From Pteria penguin (lineage: Eukaryota; Mollusca; Bivalvia; Pterioida; Pteriidae), in NCBI GenBank assembly GCA_035048485.1, contig CM068580.1:53484975-53548974 (forward strand): DNA of 64,000 nucleotides. Direction: 5' to 3'. The notes below the pieces were generated by a model. The model worked only from the letters and a program-made list of their open reading frames with translations, was not told the DNA's origin and did no database searches. Of this stretch, positions 12,233 to 27,200 are shown one piece after another. The first letter of the stretch is position 1. Every line of letters starts with the position of its first letter. The translations under genes and the position numbers were made by a program.

Positions 12233-15200
12233 CTAAAAAAGAAATTATACATTAAAATTTTGCAAAATAATGACAATCTCCCTTAAGTCTTAGAGAATTA
12301 AACATATGGTCTGACACTAGATACTAACTTGTTCATGGGTTAAAGATAATTTATCTGACAAAAATTGTATTCATATTCTTTTTTCAATTTTTGAAGTTTC
12401 ATTTATATTTTTGAGAGATCATTACTCTTGTATATACATGTAGATTTTCATCTGATAAAATAAAATGTTCTGAATAATATACAATTTGTCATCATGGAAG
12501 AAGTATTAAAGAAATCAAAGATATATATTTATTTAAAACTGTACCAAGAGATAAAGAGAACTAAACAATAGATAACAAAATGAAATTCTTGAGAGTCACT
12601 CCTAAAATCAAATCAAAATACAGACAAATGCAAATGCATCCATCATCAAATCCAAAGAAAATTTCAAACCCAATCAAAATCATGATGAATCATTTCTGCC
12701 CTTATATAAATCCTATTAAATTTGTTTTTCATTTATTCAAACACAGATATTTCAAACTGTCAATCAAGTAATACCAATTTTTAAAACCTGTCCCCGACTT
12801 ACCCCGGTAAGTTTCATTTAAATGGGTTTTTTTGTTTTGTTTTTTTAATATATTTATTGTTAACTACATAAATAAATAATAATAGACATACATAGATAGA
12901 TAAATATATACAACAACAGACATACATATATCATATGACAGTACACAAGATGAAACAACTTTCACTCTCTCACTCGCTCACTTATCCATTATAATACCTA
13001 TGTAAATTTATATATATAGATGGATTGTGACAGTATCTCATTAATTGAAATATCAACATGTATTCGCATAATGTACAAAGATACAAAGGTACAAAAAAAT
13101 ATATTAAAGATTATACCAATGTATCATAGACTGAATACATGTATCAATATCTATAAACATGTTGTAAAAAAAATGCTGAGAATTTAGGTAAATATACCTG
13201 CTTGCAGGAATATATACATAAAAGTATTAAACATGTATACAATGTAATTTAATTGTTTATTTATTTAGGTATGTACTAATAGGAGTTGTACTGTTAATTC
13301 CAGGAACAGAATTTTACCCCCAGAAAATGTGTGTCAGATAAGTATTAGTTTTTTACAAATATTCCATCACTTGTCAAATTTCTCAAGATTTCCTTCCCTC
13401 AGGTACATGTATTTTTCACATTCAAAATCATTAGATATATGTATCCTAAGACCATTGATAATTATATTGGCACTTTGCCTTGATTTTAAATAAATGAAGT
13501 AATTAAGCAACACAATAATTAAGTTTAATGTATTGGAATTGTGCTGATGGAATCCAAAAAGTATATGAGAGGGTGTTAAGAAAATGTTAGTACAGTGGAT
13601 TCCGTTTAATCTGATAGTCTATTTGCGTGAATGAAATATCAGATAAAGCAGGCTATCAGATTAGATGAAATTGTGACATTTGATAGCGGTTGTTTTAATT
13701 TAGAGATATCACGACTGCTTACATGGTGTTAAAGTACCTAAAGCCTTTAATCAAACCTTTGAGGTGTGAGATATGTCTATTGTCTGAATACTGTCTGCTT
13801 CCATAGTAAATGACCAAGGCGATAACGGGAGTAATGTGTACAGAGTGCTATTCAAAAACTTGAAAAACTTGAAGCTCCGTGCAACTTTTGATGATAATAT
13901 ACGTAACGCGATCTCATTGTGATAGAAATACGGCAAAGCAAATCCAATTGACAACATCAACGATGAAATGACAGGTTAATTGAGGAGGTACACAAAAGAC
14001 GAATCACTTAACATCAAAACAAAATCATATACACGTGCTAAGCAATATCGATTGCGTCTCGAACTCTTACTCAAATTGCTGTTTCATTACGAAAATGATA
14101 TTATTTTTTTATGTTTTCCCTGCGTATGATACACCAAGTTAGACATTTTTTGATGATTTTGGAGGTCATTTTTAGGTGATTTTAGCATTATGAATGACAC
14201 TACAGCGATCACTAAATAAACCTGTACATGTACTTCAATGAGATGTCAATTGTTGTGTACACAAACAATCATTATTCCTTAGTCGTCTTCGTATTGCCAT
14301 AAGTGTTGTTATATGCCTATGTGGTCACAGCTGGGTGATTTCACAACAATATCCGGGCTTAAAAAAGGCTAAATTCAGGGTGAAATAGTTTATCAACAGT
14401 AAATATGCTATCAGATAAACCGAAACTTGGAATTTTCACTATCAGATAAAAAAGACAAATTATTACAGAAATACAAAGAAACGGTTTGGTGTTTTAATAT
14501 CATATCAGATAAAATGAAATATCAGATAATACAATATTCGATAAAATGGAGTCCACTGTATCTGTATTAAGTCTTATGCAGTTATTAAATTCTGACCACA
14601 CAGATCTTACAAGTGTACAGTACACAAATGAATGATAATCTCTGCTTCTTTTTAACAAATATTGCACAAAGAGAAATCTCTTATTTTAAAGGTGCATAGC
14701 AATTTATTTGTAGCAAGTATTCTATGTATTATTCTAACTTGAAACCATCTCAGTTTAGTATCTTGTGTAATTTAAAAAGGGATTGAATAGGTTTGTTTCC
14801 AAAAGTCGGATGATGTGTTCGTTAAGTTCAAACCGGGTTCATTTTCCCATTTGAACTCACACTTGGGGTTTTTATAAAGGGATCTGATGAAAAATTCATA
14901 CCTGTCTTTACATCCTTTTTCGGATGAAAGAATAACTTTTAAACAAGAGGGTATATTACATTTAATGTCGATAATTTCAAGAATTGGCCATCTTTTAAGC
15001 ATACATCTTACTGTATTCAAGTATGTTGTGGAAGGTATATATGTAGAAAAATCATTAATCAAATCTTGGGGAGAAAGTGTCTCACCATTATCTTTAAAGA
15101 GGTCCTGGACAAGAAGAAATTTATACAGACTACCAATAAAAATACTTGTATTCTTAATTTTGATACGGGGAATGTACCACAGGGGAGAAAGTAGAATTTC

Positions 15201-18200
15201 TTCTAAGGAATTTGGAGGAGTTTTCGCTTGAATTTTTGTGAGAGAATTGGGAAATTTCCAAAAAGGATTTGCAATATTCAGGGCTAATTTTTTTGTGAAA
15301 TCCAAACCAAATTGAGAAATTGATGCGACATTACCTATTACTATTGTGCTAAATAGGTTTTTTTAGACATATGTTGTCTTTTCATTCCACTTATCAAGTT
15401 CTTAACATAGATATAAATGTATGCATATATATGCTTATAACATTGTGTTCATTGAGGGTTATGTTGTAAGTATTTTTTTAACTGAAATTTACATAATATT
15501 GCTATAGTTTTCATCTTAACATTTAAATAATTTATCAGTTCTTTAGATTTGTTGAATTACTAGGAAATACTGTCAAATTATCAAAAATTTTCTCATTATT
15601 TTTGGATATCTAAAATAAATCATAATAAAAGTGATATTTATGAATCCTCAAATTTACATAAACAGTGCCAGAATTTTGCCTTTGAATTATGTTGCTACTT
15701 TATTGTCAATCTTTCCCTACTGCACAAGTACAAAAACTAATTTTTTTGTAACCATTTAGATCCTTAATAGAACAGTCGATGTGGGCTGTGGATATAAACA
15801 CTGCCTTCCAAATGCAAGTCACAAACTTGCATAATATTCTGACTTTCCTCCATGTAACACCCAACAAATATTGCTCACAAAAGCTAAAATGAGAAGGAAA
15901 GTTCTGACAAGATACAAAACCATAAATATTGTATTGTATTCTGTTCTTACTTTCTTTTTTTTCATACACTTTCATTAATTACTTACAAGTATCATTTGTG
16001 TTTTGTCAAAATCATTTCTGTAGTGGTATATACAGTGGCTGATCATGCTGTACAGTCTTTCTAATTTCTCAATATCAAAATCTCGTGTAGAAAGCACTAT
16101 ACTGTTCAACAGCTTGGCTAACCGATCCTTGTCAACTTTAAGGGGAGGAAGTGGAATATCTGATATACCAGCTTTCTCAGCAGACTTGGTGTTCACTCTT
16201 GCCCTTGTTAACCTTACTTTAGGAGATGCCTCTGCAAAATAATACAGTATTGATTGATTGATTGATTTTTGTTTGACGTCACACCACAAATATTTCACGT
16301 ATACGGTGACGGCATCTGCCTGATATGGGGCATACAAATTTTGACCTTTGCAATGGACCCACCCGAAGCAGTGAGGGATTTTTAACCTGCCATGCATACC
16401 ACAACAATTAGTTTCCCCATTTATGCACTGGTTCTGGAGAAGATTTTTGAATAGGGGTACTGTTTGGGCACTTTTGGCCCCGCCCTGGATCCATCCCTGA
16501 GGGAATTTGGATCCCGAACAAAATTTTAGTAGGGGACCTTGAGTACATCATATATACAAACTTTGATCCAAATCTGCAAAGCAGTTCCAGAGAAGAAGTC
16601 CAAAATTTTAAAAAGTTAACGACGGACGGACGACGACAGATGGTGCACTGACTATAGCTCACTTCAGCCTTCCGTTTAGGTGATCCAAAACAAGATGTGT
16701 TTGTGAAACTGTCTTCAAGATGTGTTTGTGAAACTGTCTTAGATTTCAATAGTTTATTCTTGATAGAATATTATTTATGTTTACAAGTAGCTTAAAAATT
16801 TATACCTTGTAGAATACTTTTAAAAACTAGGATCACAAGTCATACAAAATGTAGACCTCAATATTGGCATGATGCAGAATTTAACAAATCATACATACAA
16901 TGAACCTAGATTACAAAGGATATCATTATGATATTAATATATCACTCAATTTGATTATATAAACAGAGTTACTTCCCATTTGGGATGGTACCTGTTGTAA
17001 AATAATTATGACGTCATCAAATTCCTATGAAGACGTCATTTGTAAACAATCATTTCCCTGAGTTTTAGATCAGTTTCTATAGAATTTGATAATGTCAATT
17101 GTTTTACGTCACATACCATCCCAAATGGGAAGTAACTCTGTATAAAGAAAAGACCAAATATATCAATGCCTTAAACAGAGCCAAAACCCTGTTTAAGTCA
17201 TCAAAATGAATCTATTCAAATAAGAAAACTGGTCTTTTTGTTACAGATACTATGCTAACAAATTGTTTAATGATAATACATTGAATATTACAGTATTTCT
17301 TTCATTAATAAAACACATTCTTACGAGCATTTTGTTGTCCATCTAAATCTTTTGCATTTGACGAGGTATTAGCAGATGGTACTAGTTCTTCCTGTATAAA
17401 AATTGTTGTAACTTATGTATAAGATATAAATTGTTTTCATACTTTCATATTGCATTTAATGCAGGTACATACACAGAACAGCATGCAATACAATCAATGA
17501 TGAAGTTAGTGTTTAGTATGCAAAAATAACAGGAGAGGTATAAAAGTTATTGTAAACTGTTTCATTCAATCAAACATGAACATTAAATTCATCATGTCTC
17601 TGATTGACACAGGCTTCAAGATAATGATAAAATGTTTTGCTAAATGTAGCCTGTTGTTAGTAGTGTATCATGTATATCCATGTATAAATGTGCAAATAAA
17701 CAGATTTAGCCAATTGCCTGATGCTACATTAAACATTTATTGAACTCCTGTGAGGGAGACTTCAGATTTGTCCAACCCAGAAATATCATGTCTCATATCG
17801 CATCACGTCATAGTACTTCTGGGTTGGACAAAACTTCAGGTCTCCTTAACAAGAAATTGATAATTGTTTATTATACCAAGAACTGATACCATATTTCTGG
17901 GCTCGACTAAACTTCAAGTTTCCATTATATGAGACACCAAGTTACTGTGAAACATGAAGATGAAAAGTTGTCTACCACTCACATGAATTCTCTAATCATA
18001 TTCCTTTATTTGTCAAACTATTCATGAGGTATTATAATATAAATGTATCAATTTTGGGATTAGCACTGATGGCAATTTATGGAAATACATTTGAAGGATT
18101 TTTAAGTGGCAAATGGATACATTATTATTCAGTTGTTCTTTGCACACTTTATTGATGACTAGTGACTTGTACACTTAACAGCCAATAGTTAACCAAGAGT

Positions 18201-21200
18201 GGTTAATCAGATGACATTCACTAATTCATGGTTGTTTCTATATTCCAGAATATGTCTCACTCTGGATTCTATGTCCTTTTATTATAGCTAAAAGAAACAT
18301 TTTTTTGATACATGGTTTTTCCCCACTTCCTCACACATATTAGACACTACAAGTATTCATTTTATGGTTAAGTTCCTTGTTATCAAAGCACTTACTGAAA
18401 GTTCAGCGATCATTCAGATGGATGTCCTAACTCAGATATTGTTTTCATTGAGAGAAAAACACTGTTATATATTAGATCCCATGTATAATCTGCATCTATG
18501 AAATCTACATCAGAAATTCCGAGTAAGGTGGGCATTATACACAAGGGATTACATAGTAACTATCAGGGAAAGATGCAATGAATTTCTGATCCTGCAAGCC
18601 CCCAGTCGGGACTTGTCATCTTGCAATACAGAATGATTTTCCTTTGTTAAAAAACACTGGTTTTATGAAATCAGTTCAGACCATGAAGACCTTGAATTAC
18701 ATGCATCTCCTTACCTTAACTGCGATGACTAACCTTTGTTGTTAAATAGTCTGTACTGACTTTACCTGCCATCAATCTACCTGATTTAATATCTAATAGT
18801 ATCTAGAATTTTACAGTTATAATCATGTATTTGCCATCAGCCCAGCAGTTTGTTGGGTGTTTTGACTTCTACAATATAAATGTGGTAGCATAGGATCATT
18901 TTATGCTATTTTATTTTATCCATTATTTATTTACTTGCACTCTCACACTAACCTTTGCTGCCATTTGTCTGGCATGCTCTGTACTATCACGCGAGTCACC
19001 ATTACTACTGACTCCACTATCCAATTCACCATTAACAGGGACTAGCTTAGGTGTAGATGGATGAACCAATGTAGGTGATGATGGTGGAGGTAGGTTTTCA
19101 GGCTCTAGAACAGGAGGGTTACTGTGAGATCTTGGTGACTTAGATGAAGGTTTATCAGATGAATTTGATGTTTGCCTGTCCAGAGATCCATGAGGTGTTG
19201 ATGGTGTCTTCCCTGAAGATAACCCTGATGAAGTTCCATCATGTTGCATTGATTCTAAATCTGTATCTACATTTACATGTAATGGAGTATGACGCATTGA
19301 AACTGCAGCTGAGTTTAATCTTGGCGACACTGCTGCAGAGTGCAGCCTTCCAGGAGATACTGCGGCTGATTGTGGACTAACATCAATATCTTGTCGTAGC
19401 CTAGGAGACCCAGCACATATCTCTTTTGGACTAGACTGAGAAACAAAGACTTGAAGAGCATCATTACAATTACTTTTATCAGTTTCTTCCTCCGTTTCAT
19501 CAGAATTGTCCTCTAGAGATTCTATCACTACATTATCATCAATAGATTGTTTTGATGTTGATGCATATTTTAGTTTACTCTTTCTCCTTTTCTTGTATGT
19601 CCAAACTTCCTTCTTTCTTTTTGTTGAGCTAGCTGACTTAAGTGGGGATATTTTTTTCACACCTTTCACAGTGACCGGATTCTTTGTAGATATTTTTTCT
19701 AATTTCAGCTCTAAGGACCTTCCTCCTAAAGTAACTGGTGATTTCTCTGCTTTTCTAGTTGGTGAGTTTTCATTTGACCTTGACTTTCTGTTCCACCTTT
19801 TTTCAACCTCTTCTATTTTCCTTTCTTCTTCTACATGAAGTCCCCTAACTCGCCTGCTAAATCTTTCTCTCTGTTTGGGACTATCATCAAGCCTTTCAAA
19901 TGACATACTTGCTTGAGGTCTTGTGATGTAGAAGTCTGGAGCTGTTTTTGTTGGAGATTCTCCTGAAATTAAATGTTAAATTGCGACTTATTTGCTACTG
20001 TTTTGACTCTTGATCAGTAAACATCTAAAACTATAAAACACAAGTTTACAAGAGATACAGAGAAAAGTTTTGCATCCAGCACCTCTGAATCACTAATTTT
20101 CATGATACTGATGACAGAGACAGAACAAGAAAATTCTGTAATCCAGTTTATTGGTGTGGTCCTTGGTCCTTTGCAATTCGGATCAACTTGTTATATTTCA
20201 ATACTAGAATCCACTGATAAATTATGGATTCTTGCTGAGCTTTTAAAATATGATTCAGACACAAAATCCTCACTGCTTGGACACAATGATTTCATTTTAA
20301 TTGTACCTAAAACTAATAAATTATGGATGATTGAATATTGTTTAAAAGTGGCGTTAATTACATGATTTACCTCTATCTTTTCTAGACTGCAATATTTCCT
20401 CACATTGCTTCTCAAAGGTTGGATCCAATTCAGCTTTCATCAATGCATATGCTGTATCTTTTAAAGCACAAGCTCTGTGTCTTATTACACGTCCTACAAT
20501 TAATACAATAATACAAAAAAATATATATAAAGACTACAATTACTTAAAAGTCATGGAAGTACCAGATACAGTGGACTCAATTTTATCTGATATCGTATTA
20601 TCTGATATTTCGTTTTATCTGATATGATATTAAAACACCAAACCGTTTCTATGTATTTCTGTAATAATTTGTCTTTTTTATCTGATAGTGAAAAGTCCAA
20701 GTTTCGGATTATCTGATAGTAAATTTACCGTTGATAAAATATTTCATCCCGAATTTAGCCTATTTTAAGCCCGGATATTGTTGTGAAACCACCCAGCTGT
20801 GACAACATAGGCATATAAAAACACTTACGGCAATACGATGACGACTAAGGAATAATAATTGATTGTTTGTGTACACAACTATTGACATCTCATTGAAGTA
20901 TCTGTACCGGTTTAATTAGTTATCGCTGTAGCGTCACTCATAATTAATTTCGTAATGTCACAGCAATTTGAGGAAGACCGCGAGACGCAATCGATATTGC
21001 TTAGCACGTGTATACGAGTTTGTTTTGATGTTTAAAAATTCGTCTTTTGTGCATCTGCTCAATTAATCTGTCATTTCATCGTTGATGTTGTCAATTGAAT
21101 TCGCTTTGCCGTGTTTCTATCACAATGAGATCGCGTTACGTACATTATCATCAAAAGCGGTACGGAATGACCAGCCTTTATTCATCGTGTGATATCATCA

Positions 21201-24200
21201 CTTTTCTCTCATTCACATCATTTACGATCAAACTCGCATAGACTTAAAATTTCTTAACTATTGCGGCCGTACTAGTAGTTGAACCCTCGTCCCAAACGAC
21301 CGCTTCAATATTTTTCACGTTAGAATGAACGTGCGTGTCCACATAAATTACGCGAACTGTACGCGGGTATCACCCATATTGGTGAAGACATAGTAAAGAA
21401 AGAATGAATGAATCGAGTATTATAAGCAAAGTTCAATTTAAATACAATTCTTAAATTAATCTGACATTCTTATGATAGTAATCCACACTGCCGATGATCG
21501 TGCCGTTACGGTCAAGTAATTTCATTTGCTGCGTAACTATCAATTAACCAATTAAGGTTAGATTACCCGTACACTTTGCGAATCAGAAATCATTGCTTAA
21601 TAAACACAGCTTCAAGTTTTTCAAGTTTTTGAATAGCACTCTGTAGACATTATTCCTGTTATCGTCTTGGTCATTTACTACGGGAAGCAGACAGTATTCA
21701 GACAATGGACATATCTCACACCTCGTAGGTTTGATTGACGGCTTTAGGTACTTTAACACCATGTTAGTGGTCTGTATCTCTAAATTAAAACAACCGCTAT
21801 CAAATGTCCATATGAGTAGACATCTATGACATGTTACACAACATAAAGCATCAACTTTCCCAATTTCGTCTAATCTGATATACCGCTTTATCTGATATTT
21901 TATTCGCGCAAATAGACTATCAGATTAAACCGAATCCACTGTATGTAAAGTTACCTTTGACTTCCTAGGCACCTCATCAATACAGGGCCTAACTACAAGA
22001 TCATCACAACCCATGGATTTGTTATAGTCAAAACAATCAAAAAACAAATTATGTTTTGATGAATTCTATATTGAATAACTAGAACTTAACAACTTTGTTG
22101 TTATACCTGCAGGATCTCTATCTGGATTATACTCTAATGCGTTACTGCAAATCAAGTCAATATCGGCCATGAATTCTTTAGCTGTCTGATACTGATGCAT
22201 ATCTATCTTCGACATCATCATGGACAGATCTATAGGTTGTTGAATAATGTCATAATAGTCTGGTACCTGAAATAAAGCAATACATAATGTTAGACTTCAT
22301 AATATTCAGCAGGGTCACAACTTCCCATTTGCCAATGCGACCAAATTCTGACTGTGGGCCACCGAATTCTCCGAAACTGATCGCCCACATGGCGACCGGC
22401 AAAATTAGAATCCGTATTCTGTTTGGTTTTTTTTATTCTTATTCTATTTAGTCCGAGTCTGTCATTTAGACGCTTGCATATAAGTAAACAATGATCACAT
22501 ATAAAAGAAATAACACAAACACTCTTTGCTGCAAATTTTCGGCCTCCTGGCCTTTATCAAGCAATAGTTAGAACAGTACAGTACTATTCTACTGTATTTA
22601 TCTATAAGTATTCTACTGTACTATTCTAACTATTGCTTGATAAAGGCCAGGGGTGAGTTTTACTAAAGGCCGTAAGCCCAAACGTATACGTAGGTCACCG
22701 TAAACTTTACTAAGAAATATTTGTCTCCTCCCTAAAGAGTTCCAAACGTAACGTACACCTTTTACAACGTTTACTAATGTAAATATGTGTGAACATAGAC
22801 TTCAAGATGAATTCAATTGATGTACATGTAATATCAGACGGAAAGGTTACGTCTACGTCCACGTTTGGACTTACGACCTTTAGTAAAACTCACTCCAGAA
22901 GGCCGAAAATTTGCGGCAAAGAGTGTTTGTGGTATTTCTTTTACTACTAGTACTACTTTTCATAACATATAAAAGAGTTTATTTGAGTGTGAAATCAAAG
23001 TCAACAAGAGTTATCTGATAAACAATGTGGCGATAAAAGCGAGGAAATCGAAAGAAGTGAAGAGATAGAGAGAAGTGAGGAGATAGAGAGAAGTGAAGGA
23101 AGAGAGGAGATTGAAGAAAGTGCAGATGAAGAAGATGAGGAAATTTTCAAAGAAATAGAGAGGAAGATTGAACAAATATAAATGAAAATAATTTGTTATT
23201 ATGTTATCAATACCTTAAATTTAATATAGAAAATTGTTTGAATTTATTGTGGGCTCGTAGTTTTCTGTGTGGGCCCCTAAAATTTATGATCTAGGGGCCC
23301 ACTTGGCTACTGGAAATTTCAACGAAGTTGTGACCCTGTTCAGTCAATATACAGAGTACACAGTTGTAAAGATAATAGATAAAATGTATTTATTGACTAG
23401 TTTTGGTTCATAACTGCACTTATTTCCCAACAACAAACTGTCTCAAGGGGCCACCTGTTTTTTTTTTTTTTAATGTCATACCAAGATTACTACACTTACA
23501 TGGCAACAGTACCTGACTGATGCAATGCACAGACACTTAGAACTATGCAATGGATCCACCACAAGCAGTCTGGGATCTGTTATGTGTCATGTGTACTACA
23601 ACAAGGGACCTTGGTCTTATCAAAATAATAGAATAAAGACGAGCCACTACCAGGACTCAAACCCATGACATCTTGGTCACGAGCCAAGCACCTAACCCAT
23701 TGAGTTACAGTGGCTAAACAACACATGAAACTCAGGGTCACTTTCAAACTTTCAGATTACTAGTTATATAATACTTCCGAATTCTGAAATGCTAATGAGA
23801 AACACATATTCTAAAATGAGCACTCCTTTCTTGCATTCGATATTTGTAAATTTCAAAACAGACTGTGTATATACATATACTATTTTCCATTGCATATTAA
23901 ACTTACATCTTCTGTATCAACAGGTCTGGCAAAAATGAGAAACTTTCGGTCTTTAACTAATTTGTTTATCACATCTCTTAGAAAAAGTCTGAGTTCACGC
24001 AGTGTGTTTTCTTCTTTTTCATGTAGCAACTTGAGTTCCCTATCTGTCAGCTTTCGTGGTTCTGGTGGAGGAGCTTTAGGCAACACTTCTAACATTCTCA
24101 AAGCTAAATTTAAAATTGAATAACTATAAAATTTAAGGATACAGCAATTTGTGAACAAGGTACATATGATGAAGTAAACACACTAAACTTAATTCATCCA

Positions 24201-27200
24201 ACAACAAATAACAAGGAAAAACAAAATTTATATTTCTACCCTCAAAATAAATACATGTATATTTAGTATATATAAATGGGATTTACAGAACACTGTGTAT
24301 ATTACTCCTAAAAACAATGTCTAGAACCTCAAATTCTTTACATCTGCATTCACCTGGACCCATATTCATAAAACATATTCACATCAAATTTTAAATGGTT
24401 GTTATAGTTTCATAATGTCATAGCTTGCAATAATTGGTTGGCAACCATTAGTTTTCAATTATGCCTACAGTTAGTTGTGGGATTCTCCAACTTTTTAGTT
24501 AACAATGTGTGATCATTACTACCTGGTGAGGTAAAACAAACAGTTAATACAGCATGCCAGGTTTACTGATTGCATGGCCTCCCATTTCTCCTGTGTGGAC
24601 TCTTGGTCTGCCAAGTTGGCAGTCCCACTGACTCTTAAATTTGAAATGCTAAATAAATCCCTCATACATACACACCCATATATATATACATATATAAGTC
24701 ACTTCAACATTTCATCTTTAAATATGAAAACTCATTTTATAAAAGTGACAGGAATTTATAACTAAAGAATTTTTATAACATACAAAATATACATGTGTAT
24801 TTTAAAATAGGTAAGTTATAAATTTTTCAACTGTAAAAAATATGGTTTATCTGAGTTTATAGGCCATTTTAAGAAAATGAGTTATCTCCCTTTTTCATTC
24901 AGGTTGTCTGTGGAAGTGGAAAAGGAATGGTATAAAAGTTGTGCAATGACTGTTCAATTCAATCTCATTTCACACTTGTGTAATCCATTGACCATTGACT
25001 GGTGAAACATGGTCAATGAAGTAGCAGTCACCTTCATATACTTTACCGGGATATGCAGAAAATGAGAAAATTCTTATCAAAGGCAGACAAATTACCTTAC
25101 TTAAATGGCATATACAGCTAAACCAATATAAATAATAATGATCATTAAACATATCATGGTCATGATTTCAATTCATATAAATATGCATGCTACAACCAGT
25201 ATCTTGAAAAAAGAAAAAAAAAAACAGCAACTGAACTGCAAGATATTCTACAAATCTGTTACAGGTATTGTATCTCAATCAGGGGCATGTTAAGTTTAGG
25301 GCCAACAGGTCCATTGTTCAAGTCCCACTTGTTCAGACAGGGCACAGTAAAAGTTGGACATGTAAAAGATCCCTAACTGCTTCCACAAGAAAAAATTTAT
25401 GTGCAACTGTATCAGACAGATGGCATCACCAAAGAAGTGGAAAAAAGTTGGTGTGACATAAAACAACAAACTGTTCTTGACAGAACACTAGAGTGTTTGA
25501 AGTAACCCATGTGTTCCCTGTTGTCCACTATTCAAAAGTGTGGCAAAATAATAGACAAATGAAAGAACAGGCAGATAGATGCCTGGCAAAGTGATCATTA
25601 CATGTACGTCTTGTATTGCTTTGCAGGCAACATAACTAGGAATGATCCTCATCTATTGTTGAAAATAATGATAATTTTCATTACAGCTAAATGTTTACCA
25701 TTTATGCTCAATTTCTCTCATACAAGCCAACCTTTTCATGCTGAAAATCTTGCAATGACTCCAAGACGGAATCTTGCTTCTTTGACACCATTTACTTTAG
25801 CATTTTGCATTAGAAATAAGGTGACTTAGGTCATACATGTATTAAGATTATTTGTCAAATAACTTTTCAGTTTAGTTTTGATCTAGGTTATATAAAAAGA
25901 AATATGACATACTAATCATTCTGCAGAAGGTTCATAAGTTCATATCTTACATGTTTACATTAACAATTACTAATCCAAGTTCTGATACAATCAACGGTTA
26001 ACTGTATATGGCTGATATACGACCAAGTTTAAGAATGTTCTATTAAATCCTTTTCAGCCAATCTGTCATATTTAAAAATCATTTCCAGTCCATCTGTCAT
26101 ATTAAAGTTGTTTGATGTACATAATTGTGTCCCTTTTTGCTCGATTTTAACCAATAGCACTACACTTTTCAGGTTTTTAAAACTGAACAAGGTTTAAGTG
26201 ATCTTCATACTGGATTTTGCTGCTGACCCTTGCTTGATTCACAGAGCATACTGAACAAATTTACTATTCAACTGATGACAAGATACCACTTCAAACCTGC
26301 ATTTTCCATATCTTTATACATAAATCAGTTTTATCTCACCTGTTTAAGACTTACCGGTATTAACAAATTGAAAGAACAGAGTATCTTTTCTAAGTCATAT
26401 CTTGCAAAACAATAGGAAACAACTGACTTGAAGTGAAATGGAGTCATTGCTTGCAGTTAGATTTGGGAACTTAAATGTCAAATTTAAGTCATGTAACAAA
26501 TTTTAAAAGAAATATAATGTTAAAGAAAAGAACACAAATATATGAAATAAAAATAAAACATCTTATACCCTTTCTCCTCCTTGGACTACTGTTGGAATCG
26601 CCTACAGATTACATATTTAACTTGTTCATTTTGTCTAAAAGTCTGTCATAAAATATATTTCCAATTTGATTCCTAGAACAGCAACTAACAATTTTTTGCA
26701 AGTGGTTGTGATTTAAACTCGAAAATCCCTATTGCCAACTTGCAATTAGATCTAATTTTCACAATACCTTGTTAACATTTTAGAAAATGATCATACTTTA
26801 CCATATTTGTACTGTAAAAATATTCCTGTTGTTATATTCCCAACATATTGGTAATAAATGTATAATAATTATAAAGTATTCAAAAGAGATATTACTGTTG
26901 AGAGTTTTATTTTTATTCAGTATGGTCACACTTTAACAAAAGGAGTCTGTGATTAAGTTACCTATGTGAAACATATTGATGAATGTCAGGAAGCTCACAA
27001 TATACTCCATGAAATTTGGCCTCTTGGTCTTGCCACCACTGATCCACCATCTACAGACAATGTTTCAATGATAGCAAGTTGTTGTGTTCTGATCACTTGT
27101 ATTTGTTTATTGTAGCCTTTGAGCAAAACATTTTTGAAAACAAGATCAGTCTTGCAAAGATGTTCTGAGCACTTGCTCAAATTGTCTATCATTGCCATTT

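Noticed and set aside
14887..15231. Plus-strand ORF of 114 residues
   Set aside because: Shadow of the minus-strand LINE ORF2 fragment.
19506..19838. Plus-strand ORF of 110 residues
   Set aside because: Antisense shadow of the large ATAD2-like exon.
23643..23714. Possible tRNA-Thr (CGT anticodon) on minus strand
   Set aside because: 72 nt with acceptor and anticodon stems, but no D stem, poor T stem, and SINE body attached.
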